A stretch of 64,000 nt of DNA from Clostridia bacterium (GCA_017453305.1 JAFTKJ010000025.1:97711-161710), one strand, 5' to 3'; numbered from the stretch's first letter, positions 1 to 8,750 are shown. Notes: generated by a model not told the origin, from the sequence alone. Made by a program: numbers and translations.

Positions 1-1
1 T

Positions 2-277
2 GGAATTGCAGTTGCTGTCTGCCGTCCGGACACGTGCGAATTCCCACGAAAAAAGATCAACGCGCGATGCCTTTTGGATACTTGGGCAATGAAAAACGTG
101 CGAGGGGAGATCAATTACGCTATACGGATGTGTCGCGCCATGCGCGGCGGTGCGATCGATTGCTTGGAAAAGGTACGGGAGCTGCATTTTCGGTTGGAGG
201 AAATTTATTCTTCCGCAATGGATTTTGAAGCAAAGGAAGTCTTCACCCAAAAATTCTGTGATAAAATTTTCATCTGA
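2..277 (+). CDS. 3' end of an unrecognised protein (partial)
   Basis: One frame is open from the second base of the window to a TGA at 275-277, giving about 91 codons of a protein whose start lies outside. The tail is charged, has several cysteines (RPDTCEF, RMCRAM, IDCLEK, QKFCDK) and looks helical near its end. It resembles no family I recognise. The stop lies just before the promoter of the next gene, which fits a genuine gene end. A shorter overlapping frame (34-228) is the alternative reading, so the call rests mainly on continuous openness and position. Confidence 0.45.
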   Translation, partial: GIAVAVCRPDTCEFPRKKINARCLLDTWAMKNVRGEINYAIRMCRAMRGGAIDCLEKVRELHFRLEEIYSSAMDFEAKEVFTQKFCDKIFI

Positions 278-280
278 CCA

Positions 281-309
281 TTTACAAAATGCACCTGCGG
301 TGGTATAAT
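281..309 (+). promoter_or_regulatory. Sigma-A promoter for the N-acetyltransferase gene
   Basis: TTTACA at 281-286 and TATAAT at 304-309 are separated by 17 bases. The predicted transcript start lies about 25 bases before the ATG of the next gene, and an AAGGAGAAGAAGG ribosome site lies between. Confidence 0.8.
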
Positions 310-340
310 TGTAGCAAACGACGGTAAGGAGAAGAAGGAC

Positions 341-1108
341 ATGGATACTGCCGCATATTTGCAACGCATCGGGCTATCTGCCGATTGCGTCGCACATTCC
401 TATCAATTTTTAGATCAGCGGCAAAAGCATCACATCTGCAGCGTCCCGTACGAAAATCTGGACATATTAAACGGGATCTCTCCCGTTTTATTTGAAGATG
501 AGCTCTTTGAAAAGATCGTCACGAACCATCGCGGCGGTTACTGCTTTGAGCTCAACGGAGTGCTTGCGGCATTGCTTCGCGCGCTCGGCTTTTCGGTCAA
601 AAGCTACATGGCGCGTTTTTTAAAGGGAGAGACCTCCATTCCCGTGCGCCGTCACCGTGTCACAGCGGTGGAATGTGACGGCAAGACCTATATCTGCGAG
701 GTGGGCATCGGGCAAAACGCACCGCGCTTTCCGCTTCTGCTTTGCCAAGGGGTAGAGCAGGCAGAGGGCAACGAGGCGTACAAGTTTGAAACAGATGATT
801 TCCTCGGCTGGGTCTTGTATGAAAAAAAGGACGGGGAATGGAAGCCGTATTACGCTTTTACCGAGGAAGAACAATTGGATATTGATTTTATCCAGCCTTC
901 CTTCTATTGCGAAAAGCATCCGGATTCTCCCTTCCACAAGGGCATTATGGTTGCAATCAAAACGTCGGATGGACGAAAGGCGATCAACGGAAGAGACTAT
1001 AAGGTCTTCCGTGGGGACGAACTTGTCCTTTTGGAGGAGGGCATATCGGAGGCACGTTTGTACGAGCTTTTGGAGCACGAATTCGGCTTGCGCTGGAGAT
1101 ATTCCTAA
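341..1108 (+). CDS. Arylamine N-acetyltransferase (NAT family)
   Basis: A 255-residue cytosolic protein of the NAT family, which moves acetyl (or another acyl group) from CoA to arylamines or related amines by a Cys-His-Asp triad. The catalytic cysteine is in RGGYCFELN (Cys68) and the histidine in RRHRVTAV (His105). At the triad aspartate position the family has DVGFG, but here the sequence is CEVGIG, so Glu120 replaces the aspartate. Length fits the family (about 250-280). The ATG follows an AAGGAG-type site and an own promoter at 281-309. It may be co-transcribed with the radical SAM gene that follows after 30 bases. The family is clear from the motifs; the physiological substrate is not. 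Confidence 0.85.
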   Translation: MDTAAYLQRIGLSADCVAHSYQFLDQRQKHHICSVPYENLDILNGISPVLFEDELFEKIVTNHRGGYCFELNGVLAALLRALGFSVKSYMARFLKGETSIPVRRHRVTAVECDGKTYICEVGIGQNAPRFPLLLCQGVEQAEGNEAYKFETDDFLGWVLYEKKDGEWKPYYAFTEEEQLDIDFIQPSFYCEKHPDSPFHKGIMVAIKTSDGRKAINGRDYKVFRGDELVLLEEGISEARLYELLEHEFGLRWRYS

Positions 1109-1138
1109 AATGAAATGACGAAAAGGAGGCAGCGGAGG

Positions 1139-2581
1139 ATGAAGATCTTGTTATTTGGGCTTAACGGCTCTTTTTCGCATACCAATCTTGCCATTCGTTG
1201 TCTGCGGAGGGAGCTTGAGCAGAGCGGGTTTGAGGTTCTTTTGGAGGAGCAGACGCTGCGTGATCGCACCGCCCACGTGCTGGAGCGGCTGTATTCCCAC
1301 CGTGCCGACGTATACGGCTTTTCCTGCTATATTTGGAATTTGGAGCAAATGCTCACGCTTTCAAGGGCGTTACACGAGCTGTTACCGACGGCGAAGATCG
1401 TGCTGGGAGGCCCCGAGGTCTCCTATGCCACCGAACGCTTTGACGGTATGGATTGGATCGATGCCATCGTTTGCGGTGAGGGTGAGAAAGCAATGGCAGA
1501 GCTCTGCACACGCCTGCAAAACGGAGAGCCGCATGCGCGCATCATGGAAGAATCGCCCTTTGCTCCCTTGGAAAACACGGGCATTCTTTACCGAAACGGA
1601 GAGGAGACGGGCGGCATTCTGTACTACGAATCCTCGCGCGGCTGTCCTTACTCCTGCGCGTATTGTCTTTCCTCCGCAACGCACGGCGTTCGTATGAAGA
1701 GCGTGGAGCAAACGCTTGCCGACATGCGCGCATTTGAGAAGCTGGAGGGGAACTGTAAGATCATTAAGTTCGTCGATCGCACCTTCAATGCCGACGTGCG
1801 CCGCGCCAACGCTATCTGGAGAGGGCTTTTGGAGGAGCAATACCATAAGCATTATCATTTTGAGGTCTGCGCTACGCTGTTGAACGAGGAGAGCTTTGAA
1901 ATTCTTTCCAAGTTTCCAAAGGGGAAAATTCAGTTGGAATTCGGTTTGCAAAGCACCAATCCCAAAACGCTTGCAGCATCGTCGCGCCATATCAATGCCA
2001 CACAAGTCATTGAGGCTGTGCGCCGCATTCACGATTTTGGAAACATCCACGTTCACCTGGATCTGATCGCGGGTCTACCGTATGAGGACTACGAAAGCTT
2101 TGCCAATTCCTTTGACCAAGCATACGGCTCGTGCGACTTGTTACAGTTGGGATTTTTAAAGCTTCTGTTTGGCACCGAGCTGAGAAATAAAAAAGAAGAG
2201 TACGGATACGTTTGCTTGCCGTGTCCTCCTTATACGGTCCTGCAAAGCAATTGGATCACTTATGAACAGATGCAACGGCTTTCTCATATTGCCGAGGTTT
2301 TGGAGCGCTTTTTGGAGAGCGGACGCTTCTCCCATGCTTTGTGGTATCTCACGCCGCTGATGAAGTCGCCCTTCCGTTTCTGGGAAGGACTGACTGAGTT
2401 TCTTGAAAAGACGGATGAAAGACCCCTGCAAAGAATTTCCCAGCCCGACGTGTTTCGATATTTTCTGCAATATGCAAGCGAACGCGTAGAGGGGGTAGAT
2501 AGGGGGACTCTTTGTCGGATGCTTTCCACCGACTTTTCACAGCATGAAAACAAAAATCCGCCCGCTTTTTTGCGAGGATAA
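1139..2581 (+). CDS. B12-binding domain radical SAM protein (DUF4080-type)
   Basis: About 480 residues. The N-terminus (KILLFGLNGSFSHTNLAIRCL, then YGFSCYIWN and KIVLGGPEVS) has the look of a Rossmann-type B12-binding domain. The radical SAM core follows, with the cluster motif GCPYSCAYC (Cys169, Cys173, Cys176) that binds the 4Fe-4S cluster and S-adenosylmethionine. The C-terminal 130 residues match the DUF4080 layout as I remember it. The start at 1139 is preferred over the upstream in-frame ATG at 1115 because AAGGAGG at 1122-1128 sits 10 bases before it. The substrate is unknown; relatives are often annotated only as radical SAM enzymes. Confidence 0.82.
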   Translation: MKILLFGLNGSFSHTNLAIRCLRRELEQSGFEVLLEEQTLRDRTAHVLERLYSHRADVYGFSCYIWNLEQMLTLSRALHELLPTAKIVLGGPEVSYATERFDGMDWIDAIVCGEGEKAMAELCTRLQNGEPHARIMEESPFAPLENTGILYRNGEETGGILYYESSRGCPYSCAYCLSSATHGVRMKSVEQTLADMRAFEKLEGNCKIIKFVDRTFNADVRRANAIWRGLLEEQYHKHYHFEVCATLLNEESFEILSKFPKGKIQLEFGLQSTNPKTLAASSRHINATQVIEAVRRIHDFGNIHVHLDLIAGLPYEDYESFANSFDQAYGSCDLLQLGFLKLLFGTELRNKKEEYGYVCLPCPPYTVLQSNWITYEQMQRLSHIAEVLERFLESGRFSHALWYLTPLMKSPFRFWEGLTEFLEKTDERPLQRISQPDVFRYFLQYASERVEGVDRGTLCRMLSTDFSQHENKNPPAFLRG

Positions 2582-2589
2582 AAGAAAAT

Positions 2590-2624
2590 GGGAGCCGATT
2601 GAAGAGGCTCCCAATCTCTTTCTG
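2590..2624 (+). terminator. Weak intrinsic terminator
   Basis: A 7-bp GGGAGCC/GGCTCCC stem (2590-2596 with 2606-2612) follows the radical SAM stop codon and is followed by a moderately T-rich stretch (AATCTCTTTCTG). It separates that gene from the infC promoter. Confidence 0.5.
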
Positions 2625-2655
2625 AAAATATTTTTGAAAAAATGCAAAAAAACTA

Positions 2656-2684
2656 TTGACAAACCGAGGAAGATGGTGTATAAT
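2656..2684 (+). promoter_or_regulatory. Consensus sigma-A promoter of infC-rpmI-rplT
   Basis: Perfect TTGACA (2656-2661) and TATAAT (2679-2684) with a 17-base spacer. It lies about 155 bases before the infC start, leaving room for a long structured leader. Confidence 0.9.
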
Positions 2685-2689
2685 ATCAT

Positions 2690-2823
2690 GGAAAACAAAG
2701 CAGAGCTCTCCGCTCTCACCTACCTGCAAGGGCAGTCGGGTTAATAATGTCACCTTTACCGTATTGTAAAATGCGGTAGCTGTGCCGTGCGGAGATGCAA
2801 GTCTTTGTACGGTTATTTTTTTT
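2690..2823 (+). promoter_or_regulatory. infC leader with attenuator (L20-leader-like)
   Basis: The leader has a 7-bp stem TACCGTA/TGCGGTA (2757-2763 with 2772-2778) and then a terminator-type hairpin with a CCGTGC/GTACGG stem (2785-2790 with 2807-2812) enclosing GGAGATGCAAGTCTTT and followed by TTATTTTTTTTG. Terminator hairpins in infC leaders of Firmicutes are known to mediate autoregulation by ribosomal protein L20. The position, the T tract just before the ribosome site and the operon content support this reading. Alternative antiterminator pairing was not modelled. Confidence 0.72.
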
Positions 2824-2840
2824 GCTTGGAGGTGTTGAAC

Positions 2841-3365
2841 ATTAGCGCAAAAGACAAAGAGAACCTGCTGAACGAGGAAATCACCGCAAAGGAAGTACGA
2901 CTCATCGGTGCCGATGGCGAAACGCTCGGTATTATGAGCGCCGACAAGGCATTGGAAATTGCGTACGACCAGGGGATGGATCTTGTTATGATGTCGGCAC
3001 AGGCTGTGCCTCCCGTATGTAAGGTCATGGATTACGGCAAATTCCGTTTTGAACGCGAAAAGCGCGAAAAGGAAGCAAAAAAGAAGCAGCAGACCGTTGA
3101 ATTAAAAGAAATCCAGCTTTCCTGCCGCATCGATACCCATGATTTTGAAACTAAGGTCAATCATGCACGCCGCTTTTTGACAGACGGCAACAAGGTGCGC
3201 GTTGTCATGAAGTTTAAGGGACGCGAAATGAGCCACATGCACATTGGACGCGAGATTCTCGACAAGTTTGAGGAGGCTTGCTCCGAATTGGGTGCCGTAG
3301 ATAAAAAGCCGGTTTTGGACGGCAGATTTATGAGCATGGTAATTTCTCCTGTCAAGGCGAAATGA
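2841..3365 (+). CDS. infC: Translation initiation factor IF-3
   Basis: About 174 residues with the full IF3 layout: an N-terminal domain starting LLNEEITAKEVRLIGADGETLG, a lysine-rich linker (REKREKEAKKKQQ) and the C-terminal 30S-binding domain ending DGRFMSMVISP. It binds the 30S subunit and monitors initiator tRNA and start codons. The start is placed at ATT (2841): GGAGG at 2828-2832 lies 8 bases upstream, the protein then begins at the family position, and ATT or AUU starts are the classic feature of infC. A TTG at 2835 and a GTG at 2832 are in frame but too close to the ribosome site. Transcription is probably attenuated in the leader just upstream. Confidence 0.93.
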   Translation: MSAKDKENLLNEEITAKEVRLIGADGETLGIMSADKALEIAYDQGMDLVMMSAQAVPPVCKVMDYGKFRFEREKREKEAKKKQQTVELKEIQLSCRIDTHDFETKVNHARRFLTDGNKVRVVMKFKGREMSHMHIGREILDKFEEACSELGAVDKKPVLDGRFMSMVISPVKAK

Positions 3366-3443
3366 TTCAACAGCACCGCAAAACAAACAAAACTGTACAA
3401 AATCACTCCGGCATTGACCGGAAACAGAAAAGGAGTTAAGAAA

Positions 3444-3638
3444 ATGGGAAAGATCAAAACACATAAGGCTTCGGCAAAGAGATTTTCCGTTACTGCTAAC
3501 GGCAAGGTCAAAATGTTCCACAGCTCTCACCGCCACAACACCGGTAATAAGAGCGCAAAGCGCCTCAGACACTTGCGTTCCAGCGCAACTGTAGACGGCA
3601 AGATTGCAACCAACCTGAAGACTTTGGTCCTGAAGTAA
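3444..3638 (+). CDS. rpmI: 50S ribosomal protein L35
   Basis: A 64-residue very basic protein beginning MGKIKTHKASAKRFSVTANGKVK and containing SSHRHNTGNKS, the expected L35 pattern. It is part of the large ribosomal subunit. The ATG at 3444 follows AAAGGAG with proper spacing; an in-frame ATG 30 bases upstream would add a non-family extension. It is second in the infC-rpmI-rplT operon. Confidence 0.95.
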   Translation: MGKIKTHKASAKRFSVTANGKVKMFHSSHRHNTGNKSAKRLRHLRSSATVDGKIATNLKTLVLK

Positions 3639-3660
3639 GACGAAACGGAGGAATTGAAAA

Positions 3661-4014
3661 ATGGCAAGAGTTAAGGGCGCTATGATGACGCGCAAGAGAA
3701 GAAAGTCTACGTTGAAGGCCGCTAAGGGCTACTGGGGTGCAAAATCCAAGCACTTCAAGATGGCTAAGCAGGCTGTACTGAAGAGCGGTAACTATGCTTT
3801 CGCAGGCAGAAAGATGAAGAAGAGAGACTTCCGTTCTCTCTGGATCACCAGAATCTCTGCTCAGGCAAAGGTAAACGGAATGAACTATTCCACCCTGATG
3901 CACGGCCTCAAGAAGGCAGGCATCGAGCTCAACCGTAAGATGCTCGCTGAGATCGCAGTTTCCGATAAGGAAGCATTTGCTGCTCTGTGCGCACAGGCTA
4001 AGGCTGCGCTTTGA
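3661..4014 (+). CDS. rplT: 50S ribosomal protein L20
   Basis: A 117-residue basic protein starting [39 protein letters not shown], typical of L20 in sequence and length. L20 acts in early assembly of the large subunit and, in Firmicutes, represses its own operon by binding the infC leader. It is the last gene of the operon, with GGAGG upstream and an intrinsic terminator just downstream. Confidence 0.95.
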   Translation: MARVKGAMMTRKRRKSTLKAAKGYWGAKSKHFKMAKQAVLKSGNYAFAGRKMKKRDFRSLWITRISAQAKVNGMNYSTLMHGLKKAGIELNRKMLAEIAVSDKEAFAALCAQAKAAL

Positions 4015-4030
4015 TTTGAACAATTGAAAA

Positions 4031-4055
4031 CCCGATGCATGCCATCGGGTTTTTG
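4031..4055 (+). terminator. Intrinsic terminator of the infC operon
   Basis: A 7-bp stem CCCGATG (4031-4037) with CATCGGG (4043-4049) and a short loop, followed by a TTTTTG tract. Confidence 0.88.
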
Positions 4056-4131
4056 TCATACATAGATGCTTTTTTCAAACGCCAAACAGAGTGAAAAACG
4101 GTGTTTGAAAGCTGAACAAGGAGGGATTTGA

Positions 4132-4974
4132 ATGGCTTTTTCAGAGGAGATCATTCGCTCGCGGCAAAACAAAAACGTGGTGGAGCTTTGCAAGCTGACC
4201 GACCGCAAGGCAAGGGAGGCAACCCACCTCTTTCGCTTTGACGGAATCAAGCTTTTGGACGAAGCAATCAAAAACGACGTGTATATCAAATCTGTCTTTT
4301 TGAGAGAGGGAGAAGAAGCGCGCATTCTTGCAGAATTGGAAGAAAAGCACGGCTTTGATGTGCGCGAGCGTTTTGAACGTATTTTTTTGGTGTCAAACGA
4401 ACTTTTTGAAAAAATTTCTGAAGAAAAATCGCCCGAAGGGGTAATAACTATTGCAAAATATATTGACAAATTTCAAAAAAATGCTACAATATATAATAGC
4501 GTTAATTTTTCGCAGATGAAAAACGAGCGCATCGTGCTTTTGGAATCGGTCAGAGATCCCTCCAACATCGGCGCTGTGATCCGCAGTGCCGCGGCAATCG
4601 GGATTGACCGTTTGATTCTCAGTGACGATTGCGCAGATATTTACCATCCGCGCGCTGTGCGTGCCTCAATGGGAACGCTGTTCAATCAGTGCATCGACCG
4701 CGTGAATGATCTGACCGAGGTGATCGCGGGCTTGCGCAAGAGCGGTCGCCGCGTGTTTGCGGCAACGCTGGATGAGCACGCCGTGGAGCTTGGCAGATTT
4801 GAGATCTTGGCAGGGGATTGCGTGGTCATCGGTAACGAGGGACACGGACTCTCCGATTCGGTCTGCAAGGCTTGCGGAAACAGCGTCATCATTCCAATGA
4901 GCGAGCGAGCCGAATCCTTTAACGCAGCAGTTGCGGCTTCTATTTTGATGTGGGAGTTTGCAAAGAGAAAATAA
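4132..4974 (+). CDS. SpoU/TrmH-family RNA 2'-O-ribose methyltransferase
   Basis: 280 residues. An N-terminal substrate-binding part (about 1-105) is joined by an AT-rich linker (about 105-130) to a C-terminal SPOUT knot domain. SPOUT signatures are VRDPSNIGAVIRSAAAIG, VIGNEGHGLSD (about 233-242) and IPMSERAESFNAAVAASILMWE, the loops that bind S-adenosylmethionine and form the knot. It likely methylates a ribose in 23S rRNA or tRNA, but the target cannot be told from sequence. It often sits near rplT in Firmicutes. The ATG follows AAGGAGGG. A promoter-like sequence lies within the linker coding region. Confidence 0.87.
   Translation: MAFSEEIIRSRQNKNVVELCKLTDRKAREATHLFRFDGIKLLDEAIKNDVYIKSVFLREGEEARILAELEEKHGFDVRERFERIFLVSNELFEKISEEKSPEGVITIAKYIDKFQKNATIYNSVNFSQMKNERIVLLESVRDPSNIGAVIRSAAAIGIDRLILSDDCADIYHPRAVRASMGTLFNQCIDRVNDLTEVIAGLRKSGRRVFAATLDEHAVELGRFEILAGDCVVIGNEGHGLSDSVCKACGNSVIIPMSERAESFNAAVAASILMWEFAKRK
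4463..4490 (+). promoter_or_regulatory. Possible intragenic promoter inside the SpoU gene
   Basis: TTGACA (4463-4468) and TACAAT (4485-4490) with a 16-base spacer sit in a strikingly AT-rich patch of the coding sequence, in the linker region. It could supply extra transcription to dprA-topA. It may equally be chance similarity in low-complexity linker DNA. Confidence 0.35.
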
Positions 4975-4994
4975 GAATGGAAAGGGGCATGTGA

Positions 4995-6362
4995 ATGAAG
5001 AGTCGTGATATGATATTTTGGATCTGGTTGTCTTTGGCGTTGGGTGCCGGCAGCAACGCATTTCGGTCGTTGATCGCACTGTACGGCAATGCATACGACG
5101 TCTTCCACGCAGAAGAGGCGGAGCTCGAACGGATCGCTTCTTTGTCCGAGCGTGCAAAGCTTGCTCTTGCAGACAAAAATCTTTCGCAAGCCTCCGAGAT
5201 TCTGGACCATTGCGAGCGTACGGGAATTGAGATCCTTTGCTATGAGGACGAGCAATACCCGGTCGCTCTGCGTGAGATCAAAAATCCGCCCATCGTTCTG
5301 TACTATCGCGGCGTCCTGCCGGATTTCAACCAAAGATTATGTGTTGGAATGGTGGGAACTCGCAGTATGAGTGCATATGGCTTGCGCTCTGCGTATAAAA
5401 TGTCCTATGAGCTTTCTTGTGTCAACGCGCTTGTCGTCAGCGGAATGGCAAAGGGCATTGACGGTGTTTCCGCGGCGGCTGCTTTGGCGGCGGGCGGCGG
5501 AACCGTAGCAGTGCTTGGCAGCGGTGTGGACGTTGTCTATCCGCCACATCACAAACCGCTGTATGATGCGATCATAGAAAAAGGCGGTGTCGTCTTTTCG
5601 GAGTATCCTCCGGGAACCCGACCCAATAGCTACCATTTCCCCATGCGAAACCGCATCATCAGCGGAATGTCGCAGGCAACGGTCGTTGTTGAGGCGGGCA
5701 TCGGGAGCGGCTCTCTCATTACGGCAAAAAACGCAATTTTGCAGGGCAGAGAGGTCTTTGCACTTCCCGCAAACGTTGGAAGCCGTGGGGCTGAAGGAAC
5801 AAATGGACTTTTGCGTGACGGCGCATATCTTGCGCTGTCTGCAAACGACATCATCGATCATTACCGTTACGTGTACGCGCAGACGCTTCGGCAGGAGCGA
5901 ATGCCGAGAGCAGAGGCGGGTGTAGAGGTCGATCTTGCCTATCTTGCAAGCCTTGGTGTGGTCGACGTTTCCTCTGAAACGTTGGAGAAGCAAAGAACTG
6001 CGCGCCAAGGTGAGACAAAAGAACCGAAGCTGACCTCTGAGCGTTCCGCACAACGTACAAGGCGCGGGGGACGGAAAAAAGTCGCAACAGAAAATGCAAC
6101 ACGCGACGAGCAGCAAATCGTGCAACCCAAGCCTGCAGTCGATGAAGTGTCGCGGAACGAAAAGACTCCCGATGAGGTGGTCGCATCGCTTTCGCAGGTA
6201 CAATTGGCGGTGCTCAATGCCATCCCCGACGATGAGGCGATCCCAACCGACACCATTTGCGGAATCGGATATCCTTACGGTGAGGTCATTGCGGCGCTGA
6301 CGATGTTGGAGATCATGGGGCTTGTGCAAAAGCTTCCGGGCTCCCTTTACAAAAAAGCATAA
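4995..6362 (+). CDS. dprA: DNA-processing protein DprA (Smf)
   Basis: 455 residues. In transformable bacteria DprA binds incoming single-stranded DNA and loads RecA; it is also conserved in species not known to be competent. The Rossmann-type core shows GMVGTRSMSAYG (about 118-129), VSGMAKGIDGVSAAAALAAGG, VLGSGVDVVYPPHH and the FSEYPPG and FPMRNRIISGMS motifs. A charged linker (about 325-390) separates it from a C-terminal winged-helix domain ending EIMGLVQKLPGSLYKKA. It is longer than the usual 360-380 residues because of that linker. ATG 4995 has AAAGGGG 7 bases upstream. topA follows, a common arrangement. Confidence 0.93.
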   Translation: MKSRDMIFWIWLSLALGAGSNAFRSLIALYGNAYDVFHAEEAELERIASLSERAKLALADKNLSQASEILDHCERTGIEILCYEDEQYPVALREIKNPPIVLYYRGVLPDFNQRLCVGMVGTRSMSAYGLRSAYKMSYELSCVNALVVSGMAKGIDGVSAAAALAAGGGTVAVLGSGVDVVYPPHHKPLYDAIIEKGGVVFSEYPPGTRPNSYHFPMRNRIISGMSQATVVVEAGIGSGSLITAKNAILQGREVFALPANVGSRGAEGTNGLLRDGAYLALSANDIIDHYRYVYAQTLRQERMPRAEAGVEVDLAYLASLGVVDVSSETLEKQRTARQGETKEPKLTSERSAQRTRRGGRKKVATENATRDEQQIVQPKPAVDEVSRNEKTPDEVVASLSQVQLAVLNAIPDDEAIPTDTICGIGYPYGEVIAALTMLEIMGLVQKLPGSLYKKA

Positions 6363-6417
6363 TTTTGAAGAAGAGTAAGACAGATACAGAACCCATAGTG
6401 AAAGGAAATGAATTGGA

Positions 6418-8748
6418 ATGGCAAATAATCTGGTGATAATGGAGTCCCCTTCAAAGGCATTGACCGTCAAGGGCTATCTTGGAACCAATTACAAGGTGAT
6501 CGCTTCCATCGGACACGTGCGTGACCTTCCCAAAAGCACGCTCGGTGTAGATATTGAAAACGATTTTGAAGCGCACTATATCAATATCCGAGGAAAAGGA
6601 GACCTGATCAAGGAGATCCGTAAGGAAGCTAAGGCGGCAAGCAAGATCTATCTTGCAACCGACCCTGACCGCGAGGGAGAAGCCATCGCATGGCATCTTG
6701 CTGCGGCTCTTGGAATTCCTGTGGAGAAAACACAGCGCATCTGCTTTAACGAGGTCACCAAAACTGCTGTTAAGGCGGCGATCAAGGCACCCAGACAAAT
6801 TGATATGAACCTTGTCAACTCCCAGCAAACGCGCCGTATTTTGGACCGCATTCTGGGATACAAGCTCAGCCCTCTGCTCTGGAAGAACATCAAGAGCGGA
6901 CTTAGTGCAGGTCGCGTGCAGTCGGTTGCCACAAAGATCATTGTAGAAAGAGAAAAAGAGATCAAGGATTTTGTGCCCGAGGAATATTGGACCATCGAGA
7001 CCCTTTTGGAGGGGCCCGACGGCAAAAAGTTCCGCGTTCATTTTTGGGGCAATGCGGAAGGGAAGCTTGCGCTTTCCAATGAGAGTGAGGCTTTGACGGT
7101 TGCAAACGCAGTCAACGGCAAGGATTACGCCGTGGCGTCCGTACGCAAGGCAACCAAGCACAAAATGCCTGCCGCACCCTTTACCACCTCCAGCCTGCAG
7201 CAGGAGGCGTTCCGTAAGCTCGGATTCCAGTCTCAGCGCACCATGAAGGTGGCGCAGGAGCTTTACGAAGGTATCAACCTCGGCTCCGAGTTTGGCGGTA
7301 CTCAGGGTCTTATCACCTATATGCGTACCGACTCGGTCCGCGTATCGGCAGATGCCCAGAATGCGGCGCGTGAGTATATCGTGCAAAAGTACGGTGCACA
7401 GTATTGTCCCGAAACGGCAAGAAACTATAAATCCAAGGCAGGCGCGCAGGATGCACACGAAGCGATCCGCCCCGCAAGAGTGGATCTGGAGCCTTTGCGC
7501 ATCCGCAAGCAGATGACCTCCGATCAGTACAAGCTTTACAAGCTGATCTGGGAGTGCTTCATTGCCAGCCAGATGGAGTCTGCAACCTTGGATACCATCA
7601 GCATTGATTTTTCCTGCGAGGGATATATCTTCCGCACCAGCGGATATTCCGTTGCATTCCCCGGATATATGGCGGTCTATGAGGAGACCGAGGAGAGCTC
7701 GACCAATGATGCCGAGCCCAAGGAGGTCAAGGACATTCGTCTGCCTGAGATGACCGTTGGACAAATGCTTCCCGCAGAGGATGCGGAATTGACTCAGCAC
7801 TTTACCGAGCCTCCCGTTCGTTATAACGACGCATCGCTGATCAAAATGCTCAAGGACCTGGACATCGGACGCCCGAGTACCTATGCCACCATCATTGGCA
7901 CCATCCTTGCACGCAACTACGTCAAGCGCGAGGGCAAGGCGTTCGTTCCCACGCCGTTGGGTGAGGTGACCAATCAGCTCATGGAGCAGAATTTCTCCAC
8001 CATCGTTGACTACGGCTTTACCGCTGAGATGGAGCATGAATTGGACGAGATCGAAAACGGCGAAGCAGAAATGTTGGACGTTTTGAAAAAGTTCTGGCAG
8101 GATTTTTCCAAACAGTTGGAGGAGGCTGAAAAGAACATCGACGAGAAGAGCATTGAGGTTCCGCCCGAGGAGACCGACATTGTTTGCGAAAAGTGCGGAA
8201 GCCGCATGATCGTTCGCAACGGTCGATTCGGTAAGTTTGCCGCATGCCCCAACTATCCCAACTGCCGCAACACCAAACCCTTGGTGGCTCCCGGTACCGA
8301 GAGTGCAGAGGAGACCGAAGCGGCAACCGAGGAGGAAGAAGCAGGACAGAGCAAGCCCAAGACGCCCGTGATCGCCGATTTTAAGTGTGAGAAGTGCGGT
8401 TCGGATATGATCCTGCGCACGGGTAAGTTCGGCTCCTTCTATGCTTGCAGTCGCTATCCCGAATGCAAATTTACAAAGGCGCGCGTGCGTGAGCTTGGCG
8501 TCAAGTGCCCTAAGTGCGAGGCAAAGGTGGTTACCAAGTACGGTCGAAACCGTACGGTATTCTACAGCTGTGAGCGCTATCCCGACTGCGATTTTTCCTC
8601 TTGGGACGTTCCTACCAACGAGCTGTGTCCCAATTGCGGAAAAATGCTGTTCCGCAAAAAGGGAAAGAACATGCTTGTTTGCCACGATGAAGCTTGTGGA
8701 TACTCTTGCGAGATTCATGAGAATCACAACGCGCCGAGTGAAGAATAA
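6418..8748 (+). CDS. topA: DNA topoisomerase I
   Basis: A 776-residue type IA topoisomerase that relaxes negative supercoils through a 5'-phosphotyrosine link. The Toprim domain is at the N-terminus (VIMESPSKALTVKGYLG, then ATDPDREGEAIAWHL at about 80-94). The catalytic tyrosine is Tyr301 in ITYMRTDSVRVS. The C-terminus carries four zinc-ribbon modules with CxxC pairs: CEKCGSRM, CEKCGSDM, CPKCEAKV and CPNCGKML, the last followed by CHDEACGYSC. The ATG follows GAAAGGAAATG, and trmFO begins 2 bases after the stop. Confidence 0.96.
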   Translation: MANNLVIMESPSKALTVKGYLGTNYKVIASIGHVRDLPKSTLGVDIENDFEAHYINIRGKGDLIKEIRKEAKAASKIYLATDPDREGEAIAWHLAAALGIPVEKTQRICFNEVTKTAVKAAIKAPRQIDMNLVNSQQTRRILDRILGYKLSPLLWKNIKSGLSAGRVQSVATKIIVEREKEIKDFVPEEYWTIETLLEGPDGKKFRVHFWGNAEGKLALSNESEALTVANAVNGKDYAVASVRKATKHKMPAAPFTTSSLQQEAFRKLGFQSQRTMKVAQELYEGINLGSEFGGTQGLITYMRTDSVRVSADAQNAAREYIVQKYGAQYCPETARNYKSKAGAQDAHEAIRPARVDLEPLRIRKQMTSDQYKLYKLIWECFIASQMESATLDTISIDFSCEGYIFRTSGYSVAFPGYMAVYEETEESSTNDAEPKEVKDIRLPEMTVGQMLPAEDAELTQHFTEPPVRYNDASLIKMLKDLDIGRPSTYATIIGTILARNYVKREGKAFVPTPLGEVTNQLMEQNFSTIVDYGFTAEMEHELDEIENGEAEMLDVLKKFWQDFSKQLEEAEKNIDEKSIEVPPEETDIVCEKCGSRMIVRNGRFGKFAACPNYPNCRNTKPLVAPGTESAEETEAATEEEEAGQSKPKTPVIADFKCEKCGSDMILRTGKFGSFYACSRYPECKFTKARVRELGVKCPKCEAKVVTKYGRNRTVFYSCERYPDCDFSSWDVPTNELCPNCGKMLFRKKGKNMLVCHDEACGYSCEIHENHNAPSEE

Positions 8749-8750
8749 TC

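Noticed and set aside
6451-8727. A 758-codon minus-strand open frame opposite topA
   Set aside because: Antisense to a fully motif-supported topoisomerase, with no ribosome site or homology.
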